Positions 33,569 through 41,417 of a stretch of 64,000 nt of DNA are shown one piece after another. Each line of letters starts with the position of its first letter. Position 1 is the first letter of the stretch. This DNA comes from Shinella sp. (lineage in GTDB: Bacteria; Pseudomonadota; Alphaproteobacteria; Rhizobiales; Rhizobiaceae). The stretch covers positions 185,256 through 249,255 of the forward strand of contig QFQX01000001.1 in the NCBI GenBank assembly GCA_003248775.1. The letters are read 5' to 3'. A program made the translations under genes and the position numbers. The notes beneath the pieces were generated by a model. The model worked only from the letters and a program-made list of their open reading frames with translations, had not been told where the DNA came from and did no database searches.

Positions 33569-34033
33569 TCAGGCGGCCTGGGCGAGTTCGTCGGCGATGA
33601 CGGTGTCGAGGTTGAGGAAGCATACCATCGACTTTTCCAGAGCCACGATGCCGCGGCAGAAGGCCCGCTGTTCTTCCGGAATGATCTCCGGTGCCGGCTG
33701 CAGGTCTTCAGCCTTGATGGTCATCATGTCGGAAACCTGTTCGACCAGCAGGCCGACCAGTTTGCCGGCGATGTCGGTAACGATGATGGCGGCGCGCTCG
33801 GAGGGCTCCGTCATCTTCATGCCGAGGCGGCAAGCCATATCGATGACCGGGATCACGGCGCCACGCAGGTTGATGAGGCCAAGCACATATGGCGGCGTGT
33901 GCGGCATCGGGGTCACCGGCGCCCAGCCGCGGATTTCGCGGATCGCCATGATGTCGATGCAGAATTCCTGATCGCCGAGGTGAAAGGACACAATTTCGAG
34001 GTAGGCCCCGGACTGTTTGATGGCATTGCTCAT
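33569..34033 (-). CDS. cheW: chemotaxis coupling protein CheW
   Basis: CheW links chemoreceptors to the CheA kinase in the cytoplasm. The 154-residue product shows the CheW fold: YLEIVSFHLGDQEFCIDIMAIREI, then PPYVLGLINLRGAVIPVIDMACRLG and ERAAIIVTDIAGKLVGLLVEQVSDM. The ATG at 34033 has AAGGA eight bases upstream. Its start overlaps, as ATGA, the stop of a 108-codon ORF. No cheA or receptor gene is in the window, so this is an orphan copy outside the main che operon. Confidence 0.93.
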   Translation of the reverse strand: MSNAIKQSGAYLEIVSFHLGDQEFCIDIMAIREIRGWAPVTPMPHTPPYVLGLINLRGAVIPVIDMACRLGMKMTEPSERAAIIVTDIAGKLVGLLVEQVSDMMTIKAEDLQPAPEIIPEEQRAFCRGIVALEKSMVCFLNLDTVIADELAQAA

Positions 34034-34356
34034 GATTGGAATCCTTCCCGGTTGTCTGCTGTTCCGTTTCTGATGGAAACGATGGCCGTGTAATGGGGTG
34101 TCTCCGCGATCCTGTTGGTCAGGTGACGTGCGGGCGACGGTTGCTGGGATGCGTCGGTTCCTGCCGACGCAAAGTGGCGGGAGACGACGGTCGTGCCGCC
34201 TGTCTCGTATCGGCCGGTTAGGCCAGTGAATTGTTCGCGAGAGATATCGAATGCTGTCCCGACATTCCGGACGGCCGGCTGAATGCCGCCGCAGAGCCAT
34301 GCGTCAGCGGATGCTGACCGACTTGCGGCCATCTCTGCCGATGCGAAATTGAGCAT
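34030..34356 (-). CDS. 108-codon ORF coupled to cheW
   Basis: An ATG-to-TGA frame whose start follows GGGGAGG by three bases and whose stop overlaps the cheW ATG (ATGA). No family is recognised; no membrane segment or signal peptide is seen. Codon use is less GC-biased at third positions (many GCA, ACA, GGA) than in neighbours, which argues for a young gene or a leader ORF. It could be a real small chemotaxis-linked protein or a translated leader that controls cheW. Confidence 0.4.
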   Translation of the reverse strand: MLNFASAEMAASRSASADAWLCGGIQPAVRNVGTAFDISREQFTGLTGRYETGGTTVVSRHFASAGTDASQQPSPARHLTNRIAETPHYTAIVSIRNGTADNREGFQS

Positions 34357-34555
34357 ATGCCTCCCCGAAGCCCGCCGGACACCGACGCTGAGCGTCAGCG
34401 ATGTCGTTCACATGCATGCGGAGGGCCGAGGAAAAAGGAATGCGTCCCGGCGGACGTGATGTCCGAATGATCTGTAACGATCATCTCGCAAACTGAAGAA
34501 TTGCGAATATGCGTTAAACAACGGCTAATATCGCGGTTCAGACAGCAAATTTATA
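34357..34555. other. upstream region of the cheW unit
   Basis: About 200 bases with no gene. It holds the palindrome GACGCTGAGCGTC at 34383-34395 and an AT-rich block near 34500-34550 where the cheW-unit promoter is expected; no clear -35/-10 pair was identified. Confidence 0.4.
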
Positions 34556-34590
34556 GGACGGCGCCCCATGATTCTCGAGTTTCGCCGTCC
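34556..34590 (-). terminator. hairpin after DUF2189 gene
   Basis: GGACGGCG and CGCCGTCC pair across a 19-base loop eight bases past the stop, followed on the - strand by TATAAATTTG. A plausible terminator with a weak U-tract. Confidence 0.45.
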
Positions 34591-34597
34591 GTGTGCC

Positions 34598-35386
34598 TCA
34601 TGTCTGGGCGATTGCTCTGGAATAAAGATGCCATGTCGCGTGCCCCAGGATGGGCAGAACGATGAACAATCCGAGGAACGCCGGCAGAAGGGCGAGAATC
34701 GCTGCGGCTGCCACGATCAGGCCAAAGGCAAACATCGGTACCGGGTTTTCGAACACGACCCGGATGCTGGTGATCATCGCCGTGACGAAATCGATATCGT
34801 GATCGAGCAGCAGCGGCATCGAGATGACCGTCAGGGAAAACAGGATGGTGGCAAGCAGAGCTCCGACGACAGTGCCGACCATCAGGAAGGCGATCCCTTC
34901 CGGTGTCGTGGTGAGAAGAGCAACGAATGCGGTAAGGGTTGCCGGAATCTTGAAGCCAAGGAAAAGGGCGAGCAGCAGGCGCACCTGATAAATCCAGATC
35001 CAGAAGACGAACAGCACGGCGAATGCCATCCATGAAAGCTGGCGCTCCCGCTGGCGGAAGACTTCGGTCAGCACAGCTTTCCAGGTGATCGGCTCGCCCT
35101 TTTCATGTCGTCGGCTGACCTCATAGAGGCCTACGGCGACAAAAGGTCCGATCAGCGGAAAACCAATGGCGACGGGTATGATCATCCAGGGCAGGTGGTA
35201 ACGGATCAGCACCGTCACAATAAACAGGCCGCCGAGCGCGTAGATCCCGCCGAAGAAAAGTCCGAACAGCGGATAGCGGCGGAAGTCGTTCAGGCCTTCG
35301 CGCAGTGCCGCCCATACGTCATCGAGTTTCATGTGATTGATCCGCAATTTCTGTTGCGGAATCGTCTGCAAGGCCTGCTCTCCCAT
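34598..35386 (-). CDS. DUF2189 integral membrane protein
   Basis: A 262-residue protein with about six membrane segments, matching the DUF2189 type: WAALREGLNDFRRYPLFGLFFGG, PLIGPFVAVGLYEVSRRHEKGEPITW and SMPLLLDHDIDFVTAMITSIRVVFENP. Function is unknown. The ATG at 35386 is chosen because GGGAGG lies six bases upstream; in-frame codons up to 35425 exist but would place that ribosome site inside the gene. It is monocistronic, followed by a hairpin, and divergent from a small membrane-protein gene. Confidence 0.83.
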   Translation of the reverse strand: MGEQALQTIPQQKLRINHMKLDDVWAALREGLNDFRRYPLFGLFFGGIYALGGLFIVTVLIRYHLPWMIIPVAIGFPLIGPFVAVGLYEVSRRHEKGEPITWKAVLTEVFRQRERQLSWMAFAVLFVFWIWIYQVRLLLALFLGFKIPATLTAFVALLTTTPEGIAFLMVGTVVGALLATILFSLTVISMPLLLDHDIDFVTAMITSIRVVFENPVPMFAFGLIVAAAAILALLPAFLGLFIVLPILGHATWHLYSRAIAQT

Positions 35387-35529
35387 TCGTCCCTCCCAAG
35401 ACATAAGGTCGCTACCAGCGATCATCTTTGAAGCGTCTCAGAAACGGCGTTGCATTTCATCAACTTTCTTGAATGTGTTTTGGAAAGTTTGCGCTTTCGG
35501 GGATCGGTGTGAGATATTATAAAGATGGC

Positions 35530-35688
35530 ATGAACCTTATCGCTCCCGTCTTTCCGCGCATTGCAGTGGCTGCCGTTGTGGCGGTGGGGCTTTTGATGGC
35601 CGTAGCGCTTGCCTTTGCCGGCTGGCTTCAGCATGGTGCCGCAATCTTTCTTGCGCTGTCCGAGAGCGGCCTTTCACTTTGTTTCTGA
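35530..35688 (+). CDS. small single-span membrane protein (52 aa)
   Basis: A 52-residue frame beginning MNLIAPVFPRIAVAA, with one strong hydrophobic segment (about residues 9-33) and a short amphipathic tail ending GLSLCF. The composition is that of a real small membrane protein. The ribosome site is weak and in-frame codons extend to 35473, so the start is uncertain. It lies divergent from the DUF2189 gene and 158 bases before the SCO1 gene. No function is assigned. Confidence 0.5.
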   Translation: MNLIAPVFPRIAVAAVVAVGLLMAVALAFAGWLQHGAAIFLALSESGLSLCF

Positions 35689-35846
35689 TGGTTCGGCAGA
35701 AACGCGGTCGTTATCTCCGGGCGGGACAAAACGGCGCGGTCCCTCTTTTTAACGGGCTGTTGATTTGCACTTACTGCGCCGTCGTCGTATCGGCATATGA
35801 AGAATATGTATGACCGCTCGGGCGGCGGGTCGTGGGGAAGGAATAA

Positions 35847-36446
35847 ATGAAGACGTTTCGAATTTTCCTCTGGATCGGTGTCTTGGCCATGGCCGGCGTT
35901 CTTGGCTGGCTGACGCTTACCGTGACGCAATCGAAGACGAAGATGGCAGAGGGACCGTTCGGCGTGCCTTTCCAGCTGACGGATCAGAGCGGCAAGCCCA
36001 TTACCGAACAAGCTTTCCGTGGAAAGCCGACGGCATTGTTCTTCGGCTTTACCCATTGCCCGGAAGTCTGCCCGACCACGCTGTTCGAACTCGATAGCTG
36101 GCTTACCAAGGTCGATCCGGACAGGAGCAAGCTGCAAGCTTATTTCGTGTCCGTGGACCCGGAACGCGATACGCCGGAAATCCTCGGCGCCTATATTTCC
36201 AACGTGACCGACCGAGTGGTCGGTATTTCCGGAGCGCCGGACAAGGTGGCCGAGGTCATAAAGGGCTTCCGGGTCTATGCCCGCAAGGTTCCCCTGGATG
36301 AAAAGGATCCGAACGGGGATTACACGATGGATCACACGGCCTCAGTATTCTTGCTGGATGCGGAGGGGCGCTTCGTTGGAACCATTGCCTATGGCGAAAA
36401 TTCCGATGTCGCTGTGAAAAAGCTCGAAAATCTCACCAAGGGCTGA
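35847..36446 (+). CDS. SCO1/SenC family copper chaperone
   Basis: A thioredoxin-fold protein that delivers copper to the CuA site of cytochrome c oxidase or acts in redox maintenance in the periplasm. The 199-residue product has an N-terminal membrane anchor (about residues 5-25), the copper-binding CPEVC motif (Cys 71 and 75) and the downstream ligand His in DYTMDHTASV (near residue 163). The ATG follows GGGAAGGA. No oxidase genes are adjacent, so the partner must be elsewhere. Confidence 0.93.
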   Translation: MKTFRIFLWIGVLAMAGVLGWLTLTVTQSKTKMAEGPFGVPFQLTDQSGKPITEQAFRGKPTALFFGFTHCPEVCPTTLFELDSWLTKVDPDRSKLQAYFVSVDPERDTPEILGAYISNVTDRVVGISGAPDKVAEVIKGFRVYARKVPLDEKDPNGDYTMDHTASVFLLDAEGRFVGTIAYGENSDVAVKKLENLTKG

Positions 36447-36566
36447 TCCTGTATTCTGACACCCTCCTGGAAGGTTGCCATCTGCAAAGCTACGGTGTAG
36501 CGCAGACGCAAGCACCGCGCGCCAATTGCGTGGGAAATCTATTCCAACGTCACAGGATCATCGATC

Positions 36567-37457
36567 GTGAGCGAAATCCGTCTTTTCGTCACCACCACCG
36601 AGCAGCATGCGAACCGTATTCTCGACCTCATGAGCTTCGCATTCGGTGAAGAGGATTTCGCCATCGCCACGACAGAGGTGGATGAGAAAAACGACGTCTG
36701 GCAGGCTTCCGTCTACATGATGCTCGATGAGGAAGATGAGGTTAACGAGCGTATCGTCGCCTTGCTTTCCGAAGAATATCCTGACCTGCCGGTCGAGCGC
36801 GAGGTGATCCCCGACATCGACTGGATCGCCAAGTCGCTGGAAGGGCTGACGCCGGTCAGGGCGGGGCGTTTCCTCGTTCACGGTTCCCACGACCGGGACA
36901 AGGTGCAGCCGAACGACGTGGCCATCGAGATCGATGCCGGGCAGGCTTTCGGCACCGGTCATCATGGAACGACGGCCGGTTGCCTCGAGGTCATCGAGGA
37001 AGTCGTGCGTTCAAGGCCTGTTGCCAATGCGCTCGATCTGGGCACGGGCAGCGGCGTTCTGGCCATCGCCGTGCGCAAGCTCTTGCCGGTGCCGGTACTG
37101 GCGACCGATATCGATCCGATCGCTGTCCGTGTCGCGCGCGAAAATGCTCGGCGTAACGGTGTTGTCGAAGGCATTGATTTCCGTGTAGCTCCGGGCTTCC
37201 ATTCGACGGCGTTTCGTCAGCGTGGCCCATTCGATCTCATCATTGCCAACATTCTGGCCCGCCCCCTGATGAAAATGGCGCCGCAGCTCGTGGCCAATTT
37301 GGCGCCCGGCGGCTCGGTCATTCTATCAGGCATTCTTGCGGCTCAGCGTTGGAAGGTGCTGGCGGCCTATAACGGCGCGGGCCTCGCCCATGTGCGCACC
37401 ATCTGGCGCAATGGCTGGGTGACGATCCACCTGCGGCACGAAAGCCATCGCCGATAA
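36567..37457 (+). CDS. prmA: ribosomal protein L11 methyltransferase PrmA
   Basis: PrmA methylates ribosomal protein L11 with S-adenosylmethionine. The 296-residue product has an N-terminal L11-recognition domain, the conserved AFGTGHHGTTAGCL loop (near residue 131), the SAM motif ALDLGTGSGVLAIA (about 155-168) and the catalytic NILARPL segment. The start is GTG at 36567. The next gene on this strand is the aminopeptidase P gene, 665 bases on, after an oppositely oriented small gene. Confidence 0.95.
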   Translation: MSEIRLFVTTTEQHANRILDLMSFAFGEEDFAIATTEVDEKNDVWQASVYMMLDEEDEVNERIVALLSEEYPDLPVEREVIPDIDWIAKSLEGLTPVRAGRFLVHGSHDRDKVQPNDVAIEIDAGQAFGTGHHGTTAGCLEVIEEVVRSRPVANALDLGTGSGVLAIAVRKLLPVPVLATDIDPIAVRVARENARRNGVVEGIDFRVAPGFHSTAFRQRGPFDLIIANILARPLMKMAPQLVANLAPGGSVILSGILAAQRWKVLAAYNGAGLAHVRTIWRNGWVTIHLRHESHRR

Positions 37458-37536
37458 GCAGGCAACGGCCACAATGCTGCGCGGCAGCATTTTGGCTTGG
37501 GCAGGGCAGTTTGAATTCAGAAAAATGAAAAAGCAA

Positions 37537-37561
37537 AAGGCGGCATCTTTGATGCCGCCTT
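37537..37561 (-). terminator. Rho-independent terminator of the 57-aa gene
   Basis: A perfect 11-bp stem (arms 37537-37547 and 37551-37561) around TTT; on the - strand it is followed by a T-rich run (TTTTGCTTTTTCATTTTT). This direction ends the small gene at 37662-37835. Confidence 0.8.
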
Positions 37562-37564
37562 GCA

Positions 37565-37620
37565 GGACCGATCTCTTCGGTCCAAGTCCCGCGAGCCTTG
37601 GGAGGATCGCTCAAGCGGGA
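37565..37620 (-). ncRNA. structured 3' UTR, possible 3'-derived small RNA
   Basis: Two stable stems precede the terminator: GGACCGA/TCGGTCC with a 5-base loop, and a TCCCGC-GAGC/GCTC-GCGGGA stem with a 2-base bulge. Three consecutive hairpins after a 57-codon gene resemble 3'-UTR-derived sRNAs. Confidence 0.3.
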
Positions 37621-37661
37621 GTGCTTTTCGTTGGGAACGCGGCAACCGCGCTCGCCGGATC

Positions 37662-37835
37662 TCAGAGGAATGCGTGCTGGCGTTCCTTGCGGCGAATCTG
37701 TTCGCGCGGAGCGTCGAGACGCAGGAAAATGCTGTCGTTTCTGGTGGACAGGGCGTTGGCTTCGTAACGCACTGCCTGGCGTTCGCGGGCGGCGATGATC
37801 TGGCGGTATCCATTTTGCAAGAGCGCATTCGCCAT
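37662..37835 (-). CDS. 57-residue basic small protein
   Basis: A frame too short for usual cut-offs but well supported. ATG at 37835 has AAGGA eight bases upstream, third codon positions are strongly G/C as in neighbouring genes, and a strong terminator follows 100 bases after the stop. The product (starting MANALLQNGYRQIIAARERQ) is rich in Arg, Gln and Ala, soluble, and probably helical, without signal or membrane segment. No family is recognised. The tail between stop and terminator folds into two hairpins (37565-37583 and 37587-37620). Confidence 0.65.
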   Translation of the reverse strand: MANALLQNGYRQIIAARERQAVRYEANALSTRNDSIFLRLDAPREQIRRKERQHAFL

Positions 37836-38122
37836 TGCCGTATTCCTTGTTCAGTCGTTTGAATTGTTTGATGAGCGCCATATAGATTGTGCAACGCGAT
37901 AGAGGCAGGCGCTTTGCCTCAAGGGTGCTATGCATTAAACGCAAATCTTAGGCATTCCATTGGTGTTTGTGGTGATATTTTGCGCATTTTTGCATTTTGC
38001 CCGGCTTTTCGATGTTGCGACGCGTCATTTTGGCCATTGCCGTCTCTCGATGTTGGAAATGGGCAGGGACGGCGGGGCTTGCTATAAGCGATGTCACGAA
38101 TCCTCAATGCGGGTAGTCTCCC

Positions 38123-39964
38123 ATGTTCCAGTCCTTCGACGTCACCTCCACTCCGCAATATGGCCGCGAGCGCATCGAGGCGTTGAGAGCGCAGTTTGCA
38201 GATCTCGGCATTGACGGGCTGCTTGTGCCTCGCGCCGACGAGTATCAGGGCGAATATGTACCGGCTTCGGCAGAAAGGCTTTCATGGCTTACCGGTTTTA
38301 CCGGCTCGGCCGGACAGGTGCTGGTGACTGCCGGGCAGGCGGTCGTGTTCGTCGATGGTCGCTACACCACCCAGCTTGTCCAGCAGGTGGATCAGTCGGT
38401 CTTCACCGGTGGTGATCTGGTGGGCGAGCCGCCGCACCAGTGGGTGCGAACCCATACCCATACGGGCTTCCAGCTCGGCATCGATCCGTGGCTGCATACG
38501 ACTGCCGAAGTGCGCCGGCTGGAAAAGGCACTGGCGGAAAAGGATGGAGCGGTTGTCTTTCTGACACGCAACCCCGTCGACGGCATCTGGACCGACCGGC
38601 CGGATGAACCTCTCGGCGCGGTGACGATCCAGACCATCGCCTATGCCGGCCTGCTGGCGCGGGACAAGATTGCGAAGATCGCCCTGGACCTGAAGGAAAA
38701 GGGGATCGCGGCGGTGCTGATCACCGATCCGTCCTCCGTCGCCTGGATTTTCAACATCCGCGGCGCGGACGTACCGCATACGCCGCATCCTCTGGCACGC
38801 GCCATCATCCATGCCGATGGCAAGGCCGAGCTTTTCCTCGACAAGCGCAAGACCGGTATCGAGGTCGAGGCTTATCTTGGCCAGCTCTGCGAACAGGTCG
38901 ATCCGGAACTTCTGACCGGCAGGCTGGCGCAGCTTGCGGCGAAGGGCGCGAGCATTCTTGTCGATCCGGATCTGGCGCCGTTCGCGCTGGTCGAGCTCAT
39001 CCGTCTTCATGGCGGCAATGTCATCGAGGGGGCCGACCCCGTCAGGATCCCGCGGGCGACCAAGAATAGCGTGGAACTGAACGGCTCGGCGGCCGCACAT
39101 CTGCAGGATGGCGTGGCGGTTACAGAGTTCCTGCACTGGCTGGACGGACAGCATCCGGGTACGGTCAGCGAGATCGCCGTGACAAAGGCGCTGGAGGAGG
39201 CGCGTGCGCGGGTCGGCGAGCGGATGCAGAATCCACTCAAGGACATTTCCTTCGACACGATTTCCGGTGCCGGCGAGCATGCTGCGATCATTCACTACCG
39301 GGTGACGACGGAGACGGACCGTCCGTTGAAGTCGGGCGAAATGTTCCTGATCGATTCCGGCGCGCAATATGTGAACGGTACCACGGACATCACCCGCACG
39401 ATCGCCATCGGTCCGGTGCCGGACGAGCAGCGGCGGTTCTTCACGCTTGTACTGAAGGGCATGATCGCAATCAGCACGGCGCGCTTTCCGAAGGGTACGC
39501 GTGGTTGCGATCTCGATCCGCTTGCCCGTATTGCCCTCTGGAAGGCGGGGGCGGACTTCGCCCATGGAACCGGCCATGGCGTCGGCTCCTACCTCTCCGT
39601 GCATGAGGGGCCGCAGCGCATTTCGCGTCTTTCGACGCAGGAATTGCTGCCGGGAATGATCCTGTCAAACGAACCCGGCTATTACCGTCCGGGTCATTTC
39701 GGCATCCGCATAGAGAACCTGCTCTATGTGCGCGAGGCTGAAACCGTCGAGGGCGGCGACCAGCCGATGCTCTCCTTCGAGACGTTGACCTATGTGCCGA
39801 TCGACAAGTATCTCGTCGACACGGATCTCCTGACCGACGAAGAATTGCGCTGGCTCGACGCTTATCATGAGAAGACCCGCGCCGAGCTGATGCCGCTCAT
39901 CCATGATCCCAGGATCCGTGAATGGCTGGAGCGGATGACCGAGCCGTTCCGGCGCGAGGCCTGA
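38123..39964 (+). CDS. three-domain Xaa-Pro aminopeptidase (M24B)
   Basis: Aminopeptidase P removes N-terminal residues that precede proline. At 613 residues it is the long, three-domain form (two creatinase-like N-terminal domains, then the pita-bread catalytic domain). Metal ligands are visible in LIDSGAQYVNGTTDITRT (two Asp), HGTGHGVGSYLSVHEGP (His) and LSNEPGYYRPGHFGIRIENL (two Glu). No signal peptide is seen, so it is cytoplasmic. The start follows GGTAGTC poorly, but MFQSFDV begins the conserved part. It is convergent with azlD. Confidence 0.92.
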   Translation: MFQSFDVTSTPQYGRERIEALRAQFADLGIDGLLVPRADEYQGEYVPASAERLSWLTGFTGSAGQVLVTAGQAVVFVDGRYTTQLVQQVDQSVFTGGDLVGEPPHQWVRTHTHTGFQLGIDPWLHTTAEVRRLEKALAEKDGAVVFLTRNPVDGIWTDRPDEPLGAVTIQTIAYAGLLARDKIAKIALDLKEKGIAAVLITDPSSVAWIFNIRGADVPHTPHPLARAIIHADGKAELFLDKRKTGIEVEAYLGQLCEQVDPELLTGRLAQLAAKGASILVDPDLAPFALVELIRLHGGNVIEGADPVRIPRATKNSVELNGSAAAHLQDGVAVTEFLHWLDGQHPGTVSEIAVTKALEEARARVGERMQNPLKDISFDTISGAGEHAAIIHYRVTTETDRPLKSGEMFLIDSGAQYVNGTTDITRTIAIGPVPDEQRRFFTLVLKGMIAISTARFPKGTRGCDLDPLARIALWKAGADFAHGTGHGVGSYLSVHEGPQRISRLSTQELLPGMILSNEPGYYRPGHFGIRIENLLYVREAETVEGGDQPMLSFETLTYVPIDKYLVDTDLLTDEELRWLDAYHEKTRAELMPLIHDPRIREWLERMTEPFRREA

Positions 39965-39991
39965 TCACGTCCTGTCGATATCGACGGCGCG

Positions 39992-40303
39992 TTACATGAT
40001 GAACTGGCGCGCCGCCATTACCACGACCCAACCACCTATCAGCATCGGGATTGCCGAGAAACGCAACCCGATCAGGAGCGACGCTGCCATCGCGAGCTTG
40101 ACGTCGATCCCGCCAGTGAAGAAGGCCGGCGCGACGAGTGTGGTCAACACAGCCGCCGGAACTGCGTTCAGCGCTGCTTCCAGCCGTGGAGGTATGGTTT
40201 TCAGCCGTTTCACCAGAATGTAACCGCCAATGCGGGTGATGAAAGTGGCAACAGCCGCCGCAGCGATGAGCAGCGTCATGTAGGGCGTGAGGAAAGTGCT
40301 CAT
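39992..40303 (-). CDS. azlD: AzlD family branched-chain amino acid exporter subunit
   Basis: The small subunit of the AzlCD exporter. The 103-residue product has four hydrophobic segments and the AzlD-type motif TFITRIGGYIL and LNAVPAAVLTTLVAPAFF. Its ATG overlaps the azlC stop (ATGA at 40300-40303), so the two are coupled. The family exports branched-chain amino acids, and in some bacteria azaleucine. Confidence 0.9.
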   Translation of the reverse strand: MSTFLTPYMTLLIAAAAVATFITRIGGYILVKRLKTIPPRLEAALNAVPAAVLTTLVAPAFFTGGIDVKLAMAASLLIGLRFSAIPMLIGGWVVVMAARQFIM

Positions 40304-41010
40304 CGGGCAGTCTCTTCTTTTGCAGCATCTTCGACCTTCGTCGGCGGCAGCAGGGCGGCCAGCGCCACGCCGGCGAGCGCACCGATGCTGACATGCCAGG
40401 GTGAGCCGACGAGCTTTTGAGCGACGACGGAGACCAGCGCGCTGACGATCACGATCGGCAGGAAGTTGTTGCGCTTGCGGAAGCCCAGAACGAGACCCAT
40501 GAAATAGATCGGCAACAGCACGTCGATGCCCCAGTTGGAGGGGTTGCCCATCACGCTGCCGAGCAGGCCGCCGACAGTGGTCATCGCCACCCACGGAACG
40601 TAGATCATGATGGCAAATCCCATGTACCAGGTGAACGTCACGGGTCGGCCGGTCTCGCCTCGGGTCAGCGTCTCGGCAAATTGCGGGTCGGTGAGCAGGA
40701 AGAAGCTCATGGCCTTCTGGGACAGGGTAAAATGGCCGACGAACGGGGCGATTGCCGCCGAGTAGAGGACGTGGCGGAAGTTGACGGCGAGGATCGATAA
40801 GACGATGATCCAGATCGGCACCGAATGGCCGAAGAGTTCGATGCCCACGAGTTGGCTTGCCCCGGCAAACACGGTGGCGCTCATCAGTGTCGCTTCAGCA
40901 ACCGTCTGGCCATTGGCGACGGCAATAGCCCCGAACAGCGCCGCGAAGGGTACGGTGGAAAAAAGGATCGGCATGCTGCCGCGCATGCCTTCGATAAAGT
41001 CTTTACGCAT
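40300..41010 (-). CDS. azlC: AzlC family branched-chain amino acid exporter subunit
   Basis: The large membrane subunit of the AzlCD exporter. The 236-residue product starts FIEGMRGSMPILFSTVPFAALFG and carries the ATVFAGASQLVGIELFG and ILAVNFRHVLYSAAIAP segments typical of AzlC, with about six membrane spans. It is the first gene of the azlCD pair, divergent from the DUF2164 gene. A 12-bp palindrome lies in the shared upstream region. Confidence 0.92.
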   Translation of the reverse strand: MRKDFIEGMRGSMPILFSTVPFAALFGAIAVANGQTVAEATLMSATVFAGASQLVGIELFGHSVPIWIIVLSILAVNFRHVLYSAAIAPFVGHFTLSQKAMSFFLLTDPQFAETLTRGETGRPVTFTWYMGFAIMIYVPWVAMTTVGGLLGSVMGNPSNWGIDVLLPIYFMGLVLGFRKRNNFLPIVIVSALVSVVAQKLVGSPWHVSIGALAGVALAALLPPTKVEDAAKEETAR

Positions 41011-41097
41011 GGTTCGTCTCTGTTGTCATCGGCTTTTCACTGTCGCAATAGGTACTGATATACAAGCCAATTCGCGTGATGATTTATCTCGGGGAAT

Positions 41098-41109
41098 TGA
41101 TCGCGATCA
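41098..41109. promoter_or_regulatory. 12-bp palindrome in the azlCD/DUF2164 divergent region
   Basis: TGATCGCGATCA is a perfect palindrome, 88 bases upstream of azlC and 33 bases upstream of the opposite gene. A candidate operator; the regulator is unknown. Confidence 0.3.
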
Positions 41110-41141
41110 TTACCTCGCGCAAGACGGCGGGGATTTCTTGA

Positions 41142-41408
41142 ATGAAAGGAACGCCGGCCATGGCCAAGTCCGATTTTTCACCCGAGCAGCTGGCCGTGCT
41201 GGTGACGGCGGTGCAAAAGCACGTCGATACGGAATACGACCTGAAGCTCGGACGCTTCGAGGCAGAAAGCCTGATCGAGTTCATGGCGGGTACGCTTGGT
41301 GCACTCCATTACAATCGTGGCCTGCACGATGCACAGGCCCTGTTCTCCCGACAGGTCGAAAGCCTTGGCGATGCGATCTACCAGCTTGAACGCCCGGTCG
41401 GTTCCTGA
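41142..41408 (+). CDS. DUF2164 family protein
   Basis: An 88-residue soluble protein of the DUF2164 type, of unknown function. The FSPEQLAVLVTAVQKHVDTEYDLKLGRFEAESLIEFM and YNRGLHDAQALFSRQVESLGDAIYQLE segments match the family. Two starts are possible: 41142 (MKGTPA) or the ATG at 41160 (MAKSDFS), which has AAGGA eleven bases upstream and gives a more typical length of 82. It is convergent with the aldose-epimerase family gene, nine bases apart. Confidence 0.8.
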   Translation: MKGTPAMAKSDFSPEQLAVLVTAVQKHVDTEYDLKLGRFEAESLIEFMAGTLGALHYNRGLHDAQALFSRQVESLGDAIYQLERPVGS

Positions 41409-41417
41409 AGACCTGCG

